DNA of 64,000 bases from assembly GCA_963710745.1 (NCBI GenBank), contig CAVQBP010000028.1, positions 62,001 through 126,000 on the forward strand, given 5' to 3'. Shown here in pieces: positions 53,395-62,530 of the stretch; positions within the stretch are counted from its first letter, which is position 1, and each line of letters begins with the position of its first letter. The position numbers and the translations under genes were made by a program. The stretch comes from CAVQBP01 sp963710745. GTDB taxonomy: Bacteria > Bacteroidota > Ignavibacteria > Ignavibacteriales > Ignavibacteriaceae. Below the pieces are notes generated by a model. That model saw nothing but the letters and a program-made list of their open reading frames with translations. It did no database searches and was not told where the DNA came from.

Positions 53395-54657
53395 TCAAGT
53401 AATAATTTTTTTCAGCATTGATTTAATTTCTCCAATTAAATACATACTGCCTAATATCACAAGGCATTCATCTTTTTCTCTCGTCTCAAATTCGGTTAGC
53501 AGCTTATCCGGTTCCTTTTCAATTTTTACGTCCAGATTTATTCCTGATGAAATTTCAAGTAGCATTTCAATTTTAGCTGATCGCTCATTTTCTATTTCGG
53601 TAATATATATTTCATCAAAATAATCTTTCATATTTAAAAGCATCTCTTCGATCGCTTTATCTTTCATCACGCCGAAAAGCAGTGTCCTTCTGGAATAACT
53701 TGTGTAATCCTTTCTAAATTCATCAATAAAACTTTTTACACCTTCGGGATTATGAGCTGAATCAAAGATTATATCAGGTTTCCTATGATAGAATTCATAC
53801 CTTCCCTGTATCCCGGTATTTTTTATAATATTTTTGATCCCCCTTTTTATCGGGTTAAAATCTATAATGTTCAAAGATTTTGAAACGGTTAATCCGGCAA
53901 GTGCTGCATTGAAGTTTTGATGAGAGCCCTTTAAAGTCATTATCTGCTTACTAATTTCATTTTCTTCGTTAAAAAGTTCAAGTGAACTTTCTTTTTCAAC
54001 TATATAATCTTTTAATTTGAACAAATCACACTCTTTTTCATCACATTTATCTTCAACAACTTTTTCTGCATCAGCCGGAAGATACCCTGTAAATACTTTT
54101 GAACGATGTTTAATTATCCCCGCTTTTTCCGCAGCAATCTTACCGATAGTATTTCCTAATATATTTGTATGCTCAAGACTTATTGATGTAATAACCGCGG
54201 CCAAGGGATTGATGGTATTTGTAGCATCCAGCCTTCCGCCCAGCCCCGTTTCAATTACCGCATAATCGACATTTTGTTCCATAAAATATTTGAATGCCAT
54301 TGCCGTTGTCACTTCAAAAAAAGTTAACCGGTTGTCATCTATATAATTATTATACTCCTGCATAAAGCTGCTTATATAGTGATCGGCAATTTCCATATTA
54401 TTAATTTTGACACGCTCATTAAATCTTACAAAATGCGGTGAAGTATATAATCCCACTTTATAATTTAATTCCATTAAAATACTGGCGACAAATGAAGCAG
54501 TACTTCCTTTCCCGTTAGAACCGGCAATATGAAAAACTCTTAATTCTTTTTGGGGATTTCCAATATAATGGAGGAATTTTTCTATATTTTCGAGTCCAAG
54601 TTTAATCCCAAAAGTATGAAGAGAATATAATTTTTGCAATGACTTTTCTATATCCAT
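53395..54657 (-). CDS. folC: Bifunctional folylpolyglutamate/dihydrofolate synthase
   Basis: About 420 residues start at MDIEKSLQ (ATG at 54655-54657); the frame extends 16 codons upstream but the conserved N-terminus starts here. P-loop HIAGSNGKGSTASF, a Mg-binding YTSPHFVRFNERVKI segment, ETGLGGRLDATN and a C-terminal PDIIFDSAHNPEG motif are present. It adds glutamates to folates and perhaps makes dihydrofolate. No other folate genes are in the window. It lies about 100 bases downstream of pyrD on the same strand. Confidence 0.94.
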   Translation of the reverse strand: MDIEKSLQKLYSLHTFGIKLGLENIEKFLHYIGNPQKELRVFHIAGSNGKGSTASFVASILMELNYKVGLYTSPHFVRFNERVKINNMEIADHYISSFMQEYNNYIDDNRLTFFEVTTAMAFKYFMEQNVDYAVIETGLGGRLDATNTINPLAAVITSISLEHTNILGNTIGKIAAEKAGIIKHRSKVFTGYLPADAEKVVEDKCDEKECDLFKLKDYIVEKESSLELFNEENEISKQIMTLKGSHQNFNAALAGLTVSKSLNIIDFNPIKRGIKNIIKNTGIQGRYEFYHRKPDIIFDSAHNPEGVKSFIDEFRKDYTSYSRRTLLFGVMKDKAIEEMLLNMKDYFDEIYITEIENERSAKIEMLLEISSGINLDVKIEKEPDKLLTEFETREKDECLVILGSMYLIGEIKSMLKKIIT

Positions 54658-54758
54658 AACAAAATCTGCTCTAAATGCTCCTTTTTGTAAACATAATTTT
54701 CCCAATCTTAAACAAAAATAAAAATTCTTCTCATGCTATTACAGATATATTTTAAAGT

Positions 54759-55676
54759 TCACAATACATATGAGCCTGTTATACTCGAAAGCTTTTCAAT
54801 TCCAAATTTTATGCAATAATCTTCCAGTTCCTTAACTATCCTTTCTCCGGCAGAAGGATCAATAAAATTGAGAGTTCCAAGCTGAAAAGCCGAGGCTCCG
54901 GCAATCATAAATTCTACCGCATCTTTCCAGTTCATTATACCCCCTATACCGATAATAGGGATATCAACCTTCTGACTTATTTCAAGAACTTTTGCAAGAG
55001 CAACCGGTTTAATTGCCGGTCCGGATAAACCACCGGTTATATTAAATATTTTGGGCTTCCTTGTATTTATGTCGAATGCAGTACCTACAAGAGTGTTAAT
55101 TGCAGAAACTGCATCACCTCCCTCCTTCTTAACAACCTCGGCAAATTTCGAAATATATGATACATTAGGTGAAAGCTTGATTATAACAGGTTTTGTGGAA
55201 ACAGATTTTACTTTTTCAGTTATTCTGCCAACTGCCGAAACGTCGTTTCCGAATTGAAGTCCGCCTTCTTTTACGTTCGGGCAGGATACATTTATTTCAA
55301 ATCCTTTAATTGCTTTTTCAGTTGTAAGAATCCTTGTGCATTCAACATATTCTTCAATTGTGCTTGCAGCTATATTGCAAATTAACGGGACATCAAATTT
55401 TTCAAGAAAAGGAATTTTTTCTTTTACGAATACTTCTACACCTACATTTGCCAGTCCAATCGCATTTAACATACCGGAAGGTGTTTCAACAATTCTCTGC
55501 GGAGGATTCCCTTTTCTCGGTTTTAAACTTAAAGATTTTGTAACGATTCCGCCAATTTTATTCAGGTCCAAAAACTCGGCCATTTCATTACCGTAACCAA
55601 CAGTACCGGAAGCCAATAAAACCGGATTTCTAAAATTTAAAGGACCAACAGATACTGACAAATCTATCTTTTTCAT
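54759..55676 (-). CDS. pyrD: Dihydroorotate dehydrogenase, class 1B catalytic subunit
   Basis: This 305-residue flavoenzyme makes orotate in pyrimidine synthesis. Hallmarks are NPVLLASGTVGYG, GIVTKSLSLKPRKGNPPQRIVETPSGMLNAIGL, the catalytic Cys in INVSCPNVKEGG and the FMN-binding PIIGIGGIMNWKDAVEFMIAGASAFQLGT. Class 1B enzymes use NAD+ through PyrK, which is encoded directly upstream and overlaps by 4 bases. The short pyrK-pyrD operon is complete. Confidence 0.97.
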   Translation of the reverse strand: MKKIDLSVSVGPLNFRNPVLLASGTVGYGNEMAEFLDLNKIGGIVTKSLSLKPRKGNPPQRIVETPSGMLNAIGLANVGVEVFVKEKIPFLEKFDVPLICNIAASTIEEYVECTRILTTEKAIKGFEINVSCPNVKEGGLQFGNDVSAVGRITEKVKSVSTKPVIIKLSPNVSYISKFAEVVKKEGGDAVSAINTLVGTAFDINTRKPKIFNITGGLSGPAIKPVALAKVLEISQKVDIPIIGIGGIMNWKDAVEFMIAGASAFQLGTLNFIDPSAGERIVKELEDYCIKFGIEKLSSITGSYVL

Positions 55677-56434
55677 AATACAATATCTTTGACATTAAAC
55701 ACAGGACCGTTCTTACAAACCAGCAGATATTTATCCGGACTGTTAACACCTTCAATAGGACATCCCTGGCAAATTCCGAAACCGCAGGCCATAGCACATT
55801 CCGTAGATACTTCACAATTAAAGTTATTCCCAATTGCAAATTCTCTTAATGTCCTGAGCATGGCAGTCGGACCGCAGCCAAAAATTTTAATTTTCGATGA
55901 ACTGATGAGATCAATTTTATTTTTTAATAATTCAACCACTGTTCCTCTGAATCCGAGAGATCCGTCATCAGTTGCAATATGAATATTTTTCATCCCGTGC
56001 ATTATAACATCATTCTGCGTCCTGCCTCCTATAAAGGAGATTATATTTTTTTTGTTCTGAATGCTTCTAACTACGAAAGGGAAAGGTGCCGCTCCTAATC
56101 CGCCGGCAACAATAACGGCTGTTTCATAGTCTCCATCCAGGTTAAATCCGTTTCCAAGAGGCCCCAATACATCAATTAATTCCCCCGGGTGTTTTTTTGA
56201 AAGCAGCTTTGTTCCTTCCCCGAAAATATTGAACATCAGATAGAAATAATCGTCCTCAACATCACAAACACTGAAAGGCCGCCGCAATAACGGATAATAA
56301 GTCTTCGTGACCAATACATTTAAAAATTGACCCGGTTTAATATTGCGGGCAATTTCCGGAGATAAAACTTTAAGCAAAAATATTTTGTTTTCAAGTTCTA
56401 TTACTTGCTGGAGAGGTGCTTTAGCAATAACCAA
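55673..56434 (-). CDS. pyrK: Dihydroorotate dehydrogenase electron-transfer subunit
   Basis: This 253-residue protein has an FAD-binding domain (LRRPFSVCDVEDDYFYLMFNIFGEGTKLL), an NAD-binding segment (AVIVAGGLGAAPFPFV, IFGCGPTAMLRTL) and a C-terminal [2Fe-2S] cluster site in CAMACGFGICQGC...C. It transfers electrons from PyrD to NAD+. Its stop overlaps the pyrD start (ATGA). It is the first gene of the pair and is preceded by a gap of about 215 bases. Confidence 0.96.
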   Translation of the reverse strand: MVIAKAPLQQVIELENKIFLLKVLSPEIARNIKPGQFLNVLVTKTYYPLLRRPFSVCDVEDDYFYLMFNIFGEGTKLLSKKHPGELIDVLGPLGNGFNLDGDYETAVIVAGGLGAAPFPFVVRSIQNKKNIISFIGGRTQNDVIMHGMKNIHIATDDGSLGFRGTVVELLKNKIDLISSSKIKIFGCGPTAMLRTLREFAIGNNFNCEVSTECAMACGFGICQGCPIEGVNSPDKYLLVCKNGPVFNVKDIVL

Positions 56435-56649
56435 AATAGGCCCTTATTTTAAATATGATATCCAAAATTTGATTGAGTTCTCGGAAGGTATCAATAAATA
56501 CAAGTTACTTTTACTAAAAAAAAATTTTTCAATAATCAAATATAAAAGAGTTATAGGATATTTTAAAATGTGCTGAGGTTTTATTACATGGATGAATGAT
56601 TTAAAGTTTGTTTCATTCAGTCATTCATGCGTTTAATCAGGCCACGTAC

Positions 56650-57717
56650 TTATAAATATTCTTTCAGCTTATTTATTTTAAGGTGATCGATCACTTTTTT
56701 CACCTCCTGTGATAAATCTCTTCTGCAAACCAAAAGAGCATCTTCAGTGTTTATCACTATTACATTATCCACACCAATAACAGAAGCAAATTTATTGGGT
56801 GAATAAATATATGAATCTGCTGTCATTTCAGTAAAAATATTTCCGATTTTAGCATTTCCATCACCATCTTTTTGAGACAATTGATAAACTTCCTCCCAGC
56901 TACCGACATCGCTCCATGGAAAATTTCCTTTTGTAAGGTACACCTTCTGAGATTTTTCCATAATGCCGTAATCAATAGATATATTTTTTAATTGACCGTA
57001 AACCATCCCCAAGGTCTTTTCAAATTTATCAGTATTTATAGAAGAGCTTATTGTCTGAAGACCTTCATATAGATCCGGCAGATACATTTTAATCTCATCA
57101 ATTATCGAATCTGCTCTCCAGATAAACATACCGCTGTTCCAGAAAAAATCACCGCTTTCCAAAAACCTTACGGCAGTTGCATAATTTGGTTTTTCAGCAA
57201 AAGTATAGACTTTATAAATATTTTTTTTTATTTCCGTTTCATCTATTTGTATATAACCATAACCGGTTTCAGGTCTTGTCGGCGGAATTCCTATTGTAAC
57301 AAGCCCCTGAGATTCGTATGCAAATTCAGCCGCATTCTTCAAAGTATTATGAAATTCTTCTACATTTTTTATTATATGATCAGCCGGCAGGACAATCATT
57401 ACTGCATCTTCCTGCCTTGCTTTAACTATTATAGAAGCTAATCCTATGCATGCTGCGGTATTTCTGCCGAAAGGTTCCTCAACGATATTTTCCACAGGAA
57501 TTTCAGGGAGCTGTTTTTTTAATTCCGGCTGCTGCAATTTATTTGTAATTATAAAAATATCCTCGTTTTCAACTATTCCTTTTAACCTGCATACAGTATC
57601 CTGGATCATTGAATTATTACCAAATATCTTTAGTAACTGCTTGGGAGATTTTTCTTTACTGCGCGGCCAGAATCTTGAGCCGACCCCACCGGCCATTATA
57701 ACAGCATATATTTTCAT
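56650..57717 (-). CDS. manC: Mannose-1-phosphate guanylyltransferase
   Basis: This 355-residue nucleotidyltransferase starts MKIYAVIMAGGVGSRFWPRSKEKSPKQLL, the GTP/GDP-mannose pyrophosphorylase signature. IVEPFGRNTAACIGLAS, VLPADHII, GIPPTRPETGYGYI, EKPN and WNSGMFIWRADSI follow. It makes GDP-mannose for polysaccharides; the C-terminal isomerase domain of bifunctional ManC is absent, so an isomerase must be encoded elsewhere. It follows the unknown 294-residue gene by 20 bases. Confidence 0.93.
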   Translation of the reverse strand: MKIYAVIMAGGVGSRFWPRSKEKSPKQLLKIFGNNSMIQDTVCRLKGIVENEDIFIITNKLQQPELKKQLPEIPVENIVEEPFGRNTAACIGLASIIVKARQEDAVMIVLPADHIIKNVEEFHNTLKNAAEFAYESQGLVTIGIPPTRPETGYGYIQIDETEIKKNIYKVYTFAEKPNYATAVRFLESGDFFWNSGMFIWRADSIIDEIKMYLPDLYEGLQTISSSINTDKFEKTLGMVYGQLKNISIDYGIMEKSQKVYLTKGNFPWSDVGSWEEVYQLSQKDGDGNAKIGNIFTEMTADSYIYSPNKFASVIGVDNVIVINTEDALLVCRRDLSQEVKKVIDHLKINKLKEYL

Positions 57718-57737
57718 TAATGATTATCCTCTTTTAC

Positions 57738-58622
57738 TTAAGTAATTTTTTGATTTATTATTTTTTTCCCGAATTCCTCGGCCCTGTTCAGGTAATTTGA
57801 AATATCCACTTCCTTGCCTTTCACAAGTGCAACAATAACTATAAGGCAAGCGCGCATAGATTCAATTAAATCCGATGAAGGGATCAATACGCCGCTTTTA
57901 ATTAATAATAATGAATGTGCAAGTATATTGTGCATACTTGCAATTATATTAAAACCGTTTTTCCGTGAAGCAATTTCATTCTCTGTCATTATACCTGCAT
58001 ACTTGGCAATTTCTCCGGCATTAATTTCTTTTTCCGAAAGATCCTTTAACAGTGCATCAAACGGCTTAATTGATTTCAGCACTGCGGATTCATAATTTTC
58101 AAAAGAATTATCGTCCGTTGTTTTATCTTCACTTAAAATTATTTCTTCTTTTATTTTATCACTTTCAGTAGTTTCAAATATATTTTCATCAGCTTCTCTT
58201 TTAGAAAGATCGATTGAAATTTCAGCTGCTTCTATGGCTTTAACCTGCACTTCAGTTTTCGTTTCTTTTTCTTCTTCACCTTTTACTTTTTTAATTGATT
58301 CTTTGAAAGTAACCGGGTTAACCATATCCAGCATATTGTTCAAATCTCTTATTAAGCTTTGGCTGTGTTCCTTATATTTATCGGAAAGTTTTAGAAAATC
58401 GACTTTCCCTTCGCTCAGATAATCATAAATTTGATTCAATCTTATAGCAAGAGTTGAAAATTCGGTAATCTTTTTCATCCTTTTTATATCATCATATAAA
58501 TTACCCGAATTTGAAATCATTTCTCTCAGGAGAGCTACAACTTCAATTTTTTCAGTGCTTAAACGCAGATTGTTCGACGCTGTTGAAATGCTTTGATTGA
58601 TATATTGTTTTATTAATTCCAT
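57738..58622 (-). CDS. Hypothetical protein between alr and manC
   Basis: This 294-residue, mostly helical, highly charged soluble protein has an N-terminal helical part (MELIKQYINQSISTASNNLR...), a central acidic low-complexity stretch (about 105-180, EEKETKTEVQVKAIEAAEISIDLSKREADENI...) and a C-terminal helical part (ILAHSLLLIKSGVLIPSSDLIESMRACLIVIVALVKGKEVD). It begins immediately after the alr stop, so the genes are coupled. No family is recognised. Confidence 0.65.
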   Translation of the reverse strand: MELIKQYINQSISTASNNLRLSTEKIEVVALLREMISNSGNLYDDIKRMKKITEFSTLAIRLNQIYDYLSEGKVDFLKLSDKYKEHSQSLIRDLNNMLDMVNPVTFKESIKKVKGEEEKETKTEVQVKAIEAAEISIDLSKREADENIFETTESDKIKEEIILSEDKTTDDNSFENYESAVLKSIKPFDALLKDLSEKEINAGEIAKYAGIMTENEIASRKNGFNIIASMHNILAHSLLLIKSGVLIPSSDLIESMRACLIVIVALVKGKEVDISNYLNRAEEFGKKIINQKIT

Positions 58623-59729
58623 TTAATTACTATATAGTCTTGGTACACGCTGACTTATACCGCAGGTAATTTCATACGGAATTGTATTTAAAATCTTTGC
58701 CCAATCCCACGCATTAAATTTTAAGTCCTCCTTTTCACCTAGTAAAATAACTTCATCTCCTATTTTAATATTTTCATCCTTAATATCAAACATAATTCTG
58801 TCCATTGTAACGGTCCCGGCCTGCTTATAGAATTTTCCATTAATAATTGCCTTCGATTTATTTGTTAAATTCCTGTTATATCCGTCGGCATATCCCATAG
58901 AAACAGAAATTATATTGGTTGCTCTATCAGCTCTGAACTTCCGCCCGTAACTTACGGTTTCTCCGGCTTCAATTCTATTAACTGAATCAACTTTTGTAAT
59001 AAGTGACATAACGGGTTTCAAAACAATCGATTCGGTTGTTTCTTCGGAAGGATAATAGCCGTATAACGAAATTCCCGGTCTGATTATATCAAAATAAGAC
59101 TCAGGCATATCGAGTATTGCTCCGCTGTTTGCCGCATGAATAAATCCGCAGCAGATGTTATAAGCTTTTAATTCGGTTATTAATTCGTTAAATCTTTTTA
59201 GTTGAAGATTGGCAAATGATTTATCTTTTTCATCGGAAGTTGCAAAGTGAGTATAAATTCCATCTAAAATAAAAAATTTATCCTCACTTATTCTTTTAAT
59301 AAATTCGAAAGCTTTCTCATAATTAATACCAAGTCTGTTCATCCCGGTATTAATTTTAATGTGAATCTTTATTTTATCCTTTTTAACGTTATCCTTTAAA
59401 AGCCTTAAATGATGTTCGGTATAAACAGTTGGCATTAAATTATATTCAACAACAGAACTGATCTGATCCTCATCGGCGGATTCAAAAATAAGGATAGGCT
59501 GGTCAACTTTGTTTTTTCTTAATTCAATTCCTTCATCAACAAGAGCTACAGCATAGTAATCCGGTTTATTTGGAAGAGAATTGAGAGTTGATACTATTTT
59601 TTCTACTCCATGCCCATATGCATTTGCCTTCACCACAGGCATAATCTTAATATTGTTGGTCTTTTTTCTAATATTCAGATAATTGTCTGTCAGATATTTT
59701 AAATTTATTTCAGCATAAGTTGAACGCAT
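58623..59729 (-). CDS. alr: Alanine racemase
   Basis: This 368-residue PLP enzyme makes D-alanine for peptidoglycan. The PLP lysine is K34 in VVKANAYGHG, and the second-half tyrosine lies in ETVSYGRKFRA. The C-terminal beta domain carries VTMDRIMFDI and ISQRVPRLY. Length and motifs are normal. It is the first gene of the alr-unknown-manC run. MurF, often fused or adjacent, is absent. Confidence 0.96.
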   Translation of the reverse strand: MRSTYAEINLKYLTDNYLNIRKKTNNIKIMPVVKANAYGHGVEKIVSTLNSLPNKPDYYAVALVDEGIELRKNKVDQPILIFESADEDQISSVVEYNLMPTVYTEHHLRLLKDNVKKDKIKIHIKINTGMNRLGINYEKAFEFIKRISEDKFFILDGIYTHFATSDEKDKSFANLQLKRFNELITELKAYNICCGFIHAANSGAILDMPESYFDIIRPGISLYGYYPSEETTESIVLKPVMSLITKVDSVNRIEAGETVSYGRKFRADRATNIISVSMGYADGYNRNLTNKSKAIINGKFYKQAGTVTMDRIMFDIKDENIKIGDEVILLGEKEDLKFNAWDWAKILNTIPYEITCGISQRVPRLYSN

Positions 59730-59927
59730 TGAAACATACTGTTTTTAACCCGAAAATATAAATTTAATTGAATATATAAGCAATTTTATTACAAAGCATT
59801 TGATGTAATTTAATAATATTCCTGCAATTATCACCTTAATAGGAAATAAAATCAAATCAAAAAAAATAATTATTATTCTTCAGCATTTTCAAAATAATTA
59901 TTAATCAAAACTAAGCCGAGGTCAATT

Positions 59928-60328
59928 ATGGACGAATTATTTCGAAAGTTAAATGAAAATATGATTTTGTTTGGCTACTCTCCAAGGACACATTATAGAA
60001 CTCATAAGAATCCTATTTTGGATTTCCTACTCCGGGAAGGAATCAAACCAGGGAGGCCACTTCAACAAAACCTTTGCCCGATACTTCCATACAAACGGCT
60101 TTCAGAAAATCTCTAAAGGAAACCGGAGTAAATAAAGACGCTCACATTCATACTCTTCGCCATTCATATGCTACACATCTTTATGAAGATGGCATTGATA
60201 TCCGGATTATCCAGGAATATTTAGGACATCAAAGCATTAAATCCACTATGGTTTATACTCATCTTTCTCCCCTTCTCAGATATGGTGTTTATGAGAAAAT
60301 AAACTCAATTATGGATTGTCTGTTTTAA
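59928..60328 (+). pseudogene. Tyrosine recombinase/integrase remnant with internal deletion
   Basis: The first frame from ATG 59928 has the N-terminal SAM-like start (MDELFRKLNENMILFGYSPRTHYRTHK) but runs to a stop at 60114-60116. A different frame then gives the C-terminal catalytic part (AHIHTLRHSYATHLYEDGIDIRIIQEYLGHQSIKSTMVYTH, up to 60328). The Arg (HTLRH), His (LGH) and Tyr (VYTH) of the C-terminal active-site set are present. Roughly two thirds of an integrase is missing between them. It marks an old mobile-element insertion. Confidence 0.85.
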
Positions 60329-60630
60329 AGGGAAATCAAATTTTGATAAAATGCATTAGCAGCAAAATTTACAAAAATCTATCAGTTTATTTGATCCGGT
60401 TTTTTATTCTCATTATCAAGAATTATTATTATTTTCTTTTCTTTAATGAAAAAGTTTTTTTATGCAAATAATTAATAATATCTTTAATGCACATATAGAA
60501 GATAATTTTGAAGCATTTTGTTAAATGGCATATATGTTGTAAAAGTGTTGCGATTTTGAAATTTTGAGGGATTAATTTTTTTTAACTTATGTCCGGAATA
60601 TGGGACTGAATTTATAGTATCTTAAATTAT
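60329..60630. other. Promoter region of the nuo operon
   Basis: About 300 AT-rich bases lie between the integrase remnant and nuoA. I see no terminator, RNA fold or clear Shine-Dalgarno before nuoA. No conserved box of the stress type is present. Confidence 0.4.
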
Positions 60631-61080
60631 ATGCTAACAGAGTTCGGAAAAATTTTTGTTTTTATTTTAGTTGCGATGATTTTTGTGGTAGTTGCGGTTT
60701 TTGCAGCTAAATTAATAAGACCTGCCAGACCAACCAAAGAAAAACTTTTAACCTATGAATGCGGTGAAGACATAATCGGTTCACCTTGGGTTAAATTCAA
60801 TATAAGATTTTATGTTGTTGCCCTTATCTTTTTAATCTTTGATGTTGAGGTCGTATTACTTATCCCGTGGGCGCTTGTTTATAAAGGATTTGGTGTCGCC
60901 GGCTTTCTGGTTGGAGCTATTTTCCTTTTTTTATTGGGACTTGGAATGGCATATGAATGGCGTAAGGGAGATCTTGAGTGGGCAAGGCCAAAAGTTGAAC
61001 CGCCTGTTTTAAATAAAATTTTAGTAAATAAAAAAGAAATAATAATAGAAGAAGAAGTCTCTTCCACTGAAATCGGGTAA
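60631..61080 (+). CDS. nuoA: NADH-quinone oxidoreductase subunit A
   Basis: This 149-residue protein has three membrane helices (about 9-25, 68-88, 92-110). The family motif region KLLTYECGEDIIGSPWVKFNIRFYVVALIFLIFDVEVVLLIPWA is intact. It helps form the quinone site of Complex I. It is the first gene of the nuoA-B-C-D-H run and has a variable C-terminal extension. The gap to nuoB is 3 bases. Confidence 0.97.
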   Translation: MLTEFGKIFVFILVAMIFVVVAVFAAKLIRPARPTKEKLLTYECGEDIIGSPWVKFNIRFYVVALIFLIFDVEVVLLIPWALVYKGFGVAGFLVGAIFLFLLGLGMAYEWRKGDLEWARPKVEPPVLNKILVNKKEIIIEEEVSSTEIG

Positions 61081-61083
61081 ATA

Positions 61084-61575
61084 ATGAGTTTTCTGGATAA
61101 TCAGTTTACTGATGAGAATATTGTTGTTACAAAAGTTGAAGATTTATTTAATTGGGCAAGGTTATCTTCTCTTTGGCAAATGAGCTTTGGCCTGGCCTGC
61201 TGTGCCATTGAAATGATGGCTACTTCAGCTTCACATTACGATTTTGACCGCTTTGGAGTTATACCCAGACCTTCACCTCGTCAATCCGATGTAATAATAA
61301 TCTCCGGTACAGTTACATTAAAAATGGCTTTGAGAATAAAGAGATTATATGAACAGATGCCGGACCCAAAATATGTTATTTCGATGGGAAGCTGCTCAAA
61401 TTGCGGCGGACCATACTGGGAACATGGCTACCATGTCTTAAAAGGAGTAGACAGAGTTATACCGGTCGATGTTTATGTGCCGGGCTGCCCGCCGCGTCCT
61501 GAAGCACTTTTGGAAGGGCTTTTAAAGCTCCAGGAAAAAATCAGAAACGAATCTTTAATGAAAAAATCCGCATGA
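61084..61575 (+). CDS. nuoB: NADH-quinone oxidoreductase subunit B
   Basis: This 163-residue protein binds the terminal [4Fe-4S] cluster N2. Ligands are C39 and C40 (LACCAIEMM), C104 (GSCSNCGGPYWEHGYHV) and C135 (VPGCPPRPE). All are present. It passes electrons to quinone. The start overlaps no other gene; the stop overlaps nuoC by 4 bases. Confidence 0.97.
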   Translation: MSFLDNQFTDENIVVTKVEDLFNWARLSSLWQMSFGLACCAIEMMATSASHYDFDRFGVIPRPSPRQSDVIIISGTVTLKMALRIKRLYEQMPDPKYVISMGSCSNCGGPYWEHGYHVLKGVDRVIPVDVYVPGCPPRPEALLEGLLKLQEKIRNESLMKKSA

Positions 61576-62102
61576 AGACCGCAGAAGAAATTTTTGAAAT
61601 ATTAAAAGCAAAATTCGGCGATTCAATAATAGTATTAAAATCAGATCAGCCGGTTGAACCTTTCATTGTTGTAAATCCCCTTGATGTGGATAAAATCTGC
61701 CTCTTTTTAAGAGATGAAGAAGGATTATTATTTGATTCTTTGGTGCTTCTCTCAGGAGTTGATGATGCTAATGGTGAAAGTAAAAATGATGAGAGCGGCG
61801 CACTGAATATTATCGGCGGAACTGTAAGCGTTTATTATCATATTGAATCTTCAAAGATTCGTCATAAAATTTGTCTTAAAGCTTCTACCCAAAGAGAAAA
61901 TCCGGAGGTTGCATCTGTCTATAATGTTTGGAGGCATGCCGATTGGGAAGAACGTGAAGCTTATGATATGATTGGAATTAAATTCCTTAACCATCCCGAT
62001 TTAAGAAGAATATTAATGCCTTATGATTGGGAAGCCGGTCATCCTTTAAGAAAAGATTATAAAAATCCTGAATTTTACCAGGGGATGAAAGTCCCGTATT
62101 GA
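61572..62102 (+). CDS. nuoC: NADH-quinone oxidoreductase subunit C
   Basis: This 176-residue peripheral subunit has the conserved C-terminal core ADWEEREAYDMIGIKFLNHPDLRRILMPYDWEAGHPLRKDY. It ends KVPY followed by TGA at 62100-62102. A degenerate repeat begins immediately at and after the stop (see the flanking repeat entry). nuoC and nuoD are separate genes here, not fused. Confidence 0.95.
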   Translation: MKTAEEIFEILKAKFGDSIIVLKSDQPVEPFIVVNPLDVDKICLFLRDEEGLLFDSLVLLSGVDDANGESKNDESGALNIIGGTVSVYYHIESSKIRHKICLKASTQRENPEVASVYNVWRHADWEEREAYDMIGIKFLNHPDLRRILMPYDWEAGHPLRKDYKNPEFYQGMKVPY

Positions 62103-62132
62103 GATGTGAGTATTTAGTATTGGGTATTGAGA
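62092..62132 (+). repeat. Left flanking repeat of the four-helix-bundle insertion
   Basis: The sequence GTATTGAGATGTGAGTATTTAGTATTGGGTATTGAGAC consists of short TATTGAG-type words. Its reverse complement matches the repeat at 62545-62603 (about 18 of 22 at GTCTCAAkACyCAATACT). It overlaps the end of nuoC. Confidence 0.65.
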
Positions 62133-62169
62133 CTAAAAATCAATATTCAACTAAATAGGAGAAAATAAA

Positions 62170-62523
62170 ATGCATAATTATAAAGAATTAAAAGTTTGGC
62201 AAAAAGGAAGAGAATTAGTGAAATTCATTTATGAATTAACTAAAAAATTTCCAAAAGAAGAAATTTACGCATTAACTTCGCAAGTAAGAAGAGCTGTTAT
62301 ATCAATTCCATCAAATATTGCTGAAGGTGCCGGTCATTTTTCAAATAAAGAATTTTCAAGGTTTTTAGAAATTGCTTACGCGTCATCATGTGAATTAGAT
62401 ACTCAAATTATTTTAGCTTTGGATTTAGATTTTATAAATCAAAACGAATTGAATGATTTTAGTAATTGTATAGGAGAAATCCAAAAAATGTTAAATGGCC
62501 TAATGAAATCTCTGGAAAAGTAA
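62170..62523 (+). CDS. Four-helix-bundle (S23/IVP-like) protein inserted between nuoC and nuoD
   Basis: This 117-residue protein starts MHNYKELKVWQKGRELVKFIYELTKKFPKEEIYALTSQVRRAVISIPSNIAEGAGHFSNKEFSRFLEIAYASSCELDTQI. This matches the four-helix-bundle family first seen encoded in intervening sequences of 23S rRNA genes and related to the Avd accessory protein. An AGGAG ribosome-binding site precedes it. It is not part of Complex I. Inverted repeats flank it on both sides, which suggests it arrived as a small mobile unit. The function of the family is not established. Confidence 0.9.
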   Translation: MHNYKELKVWQKGRELVKFIYELTKKFPKEEIYALTSQVRRAVISIPSNIAEGAGHFSNKEFSRFLEIAYASSCELDTQIILALDLDFINQNELNDFSNCIGEIQKMLNGLMKSLEK

Positions 62524-62530
62524 AATTATA

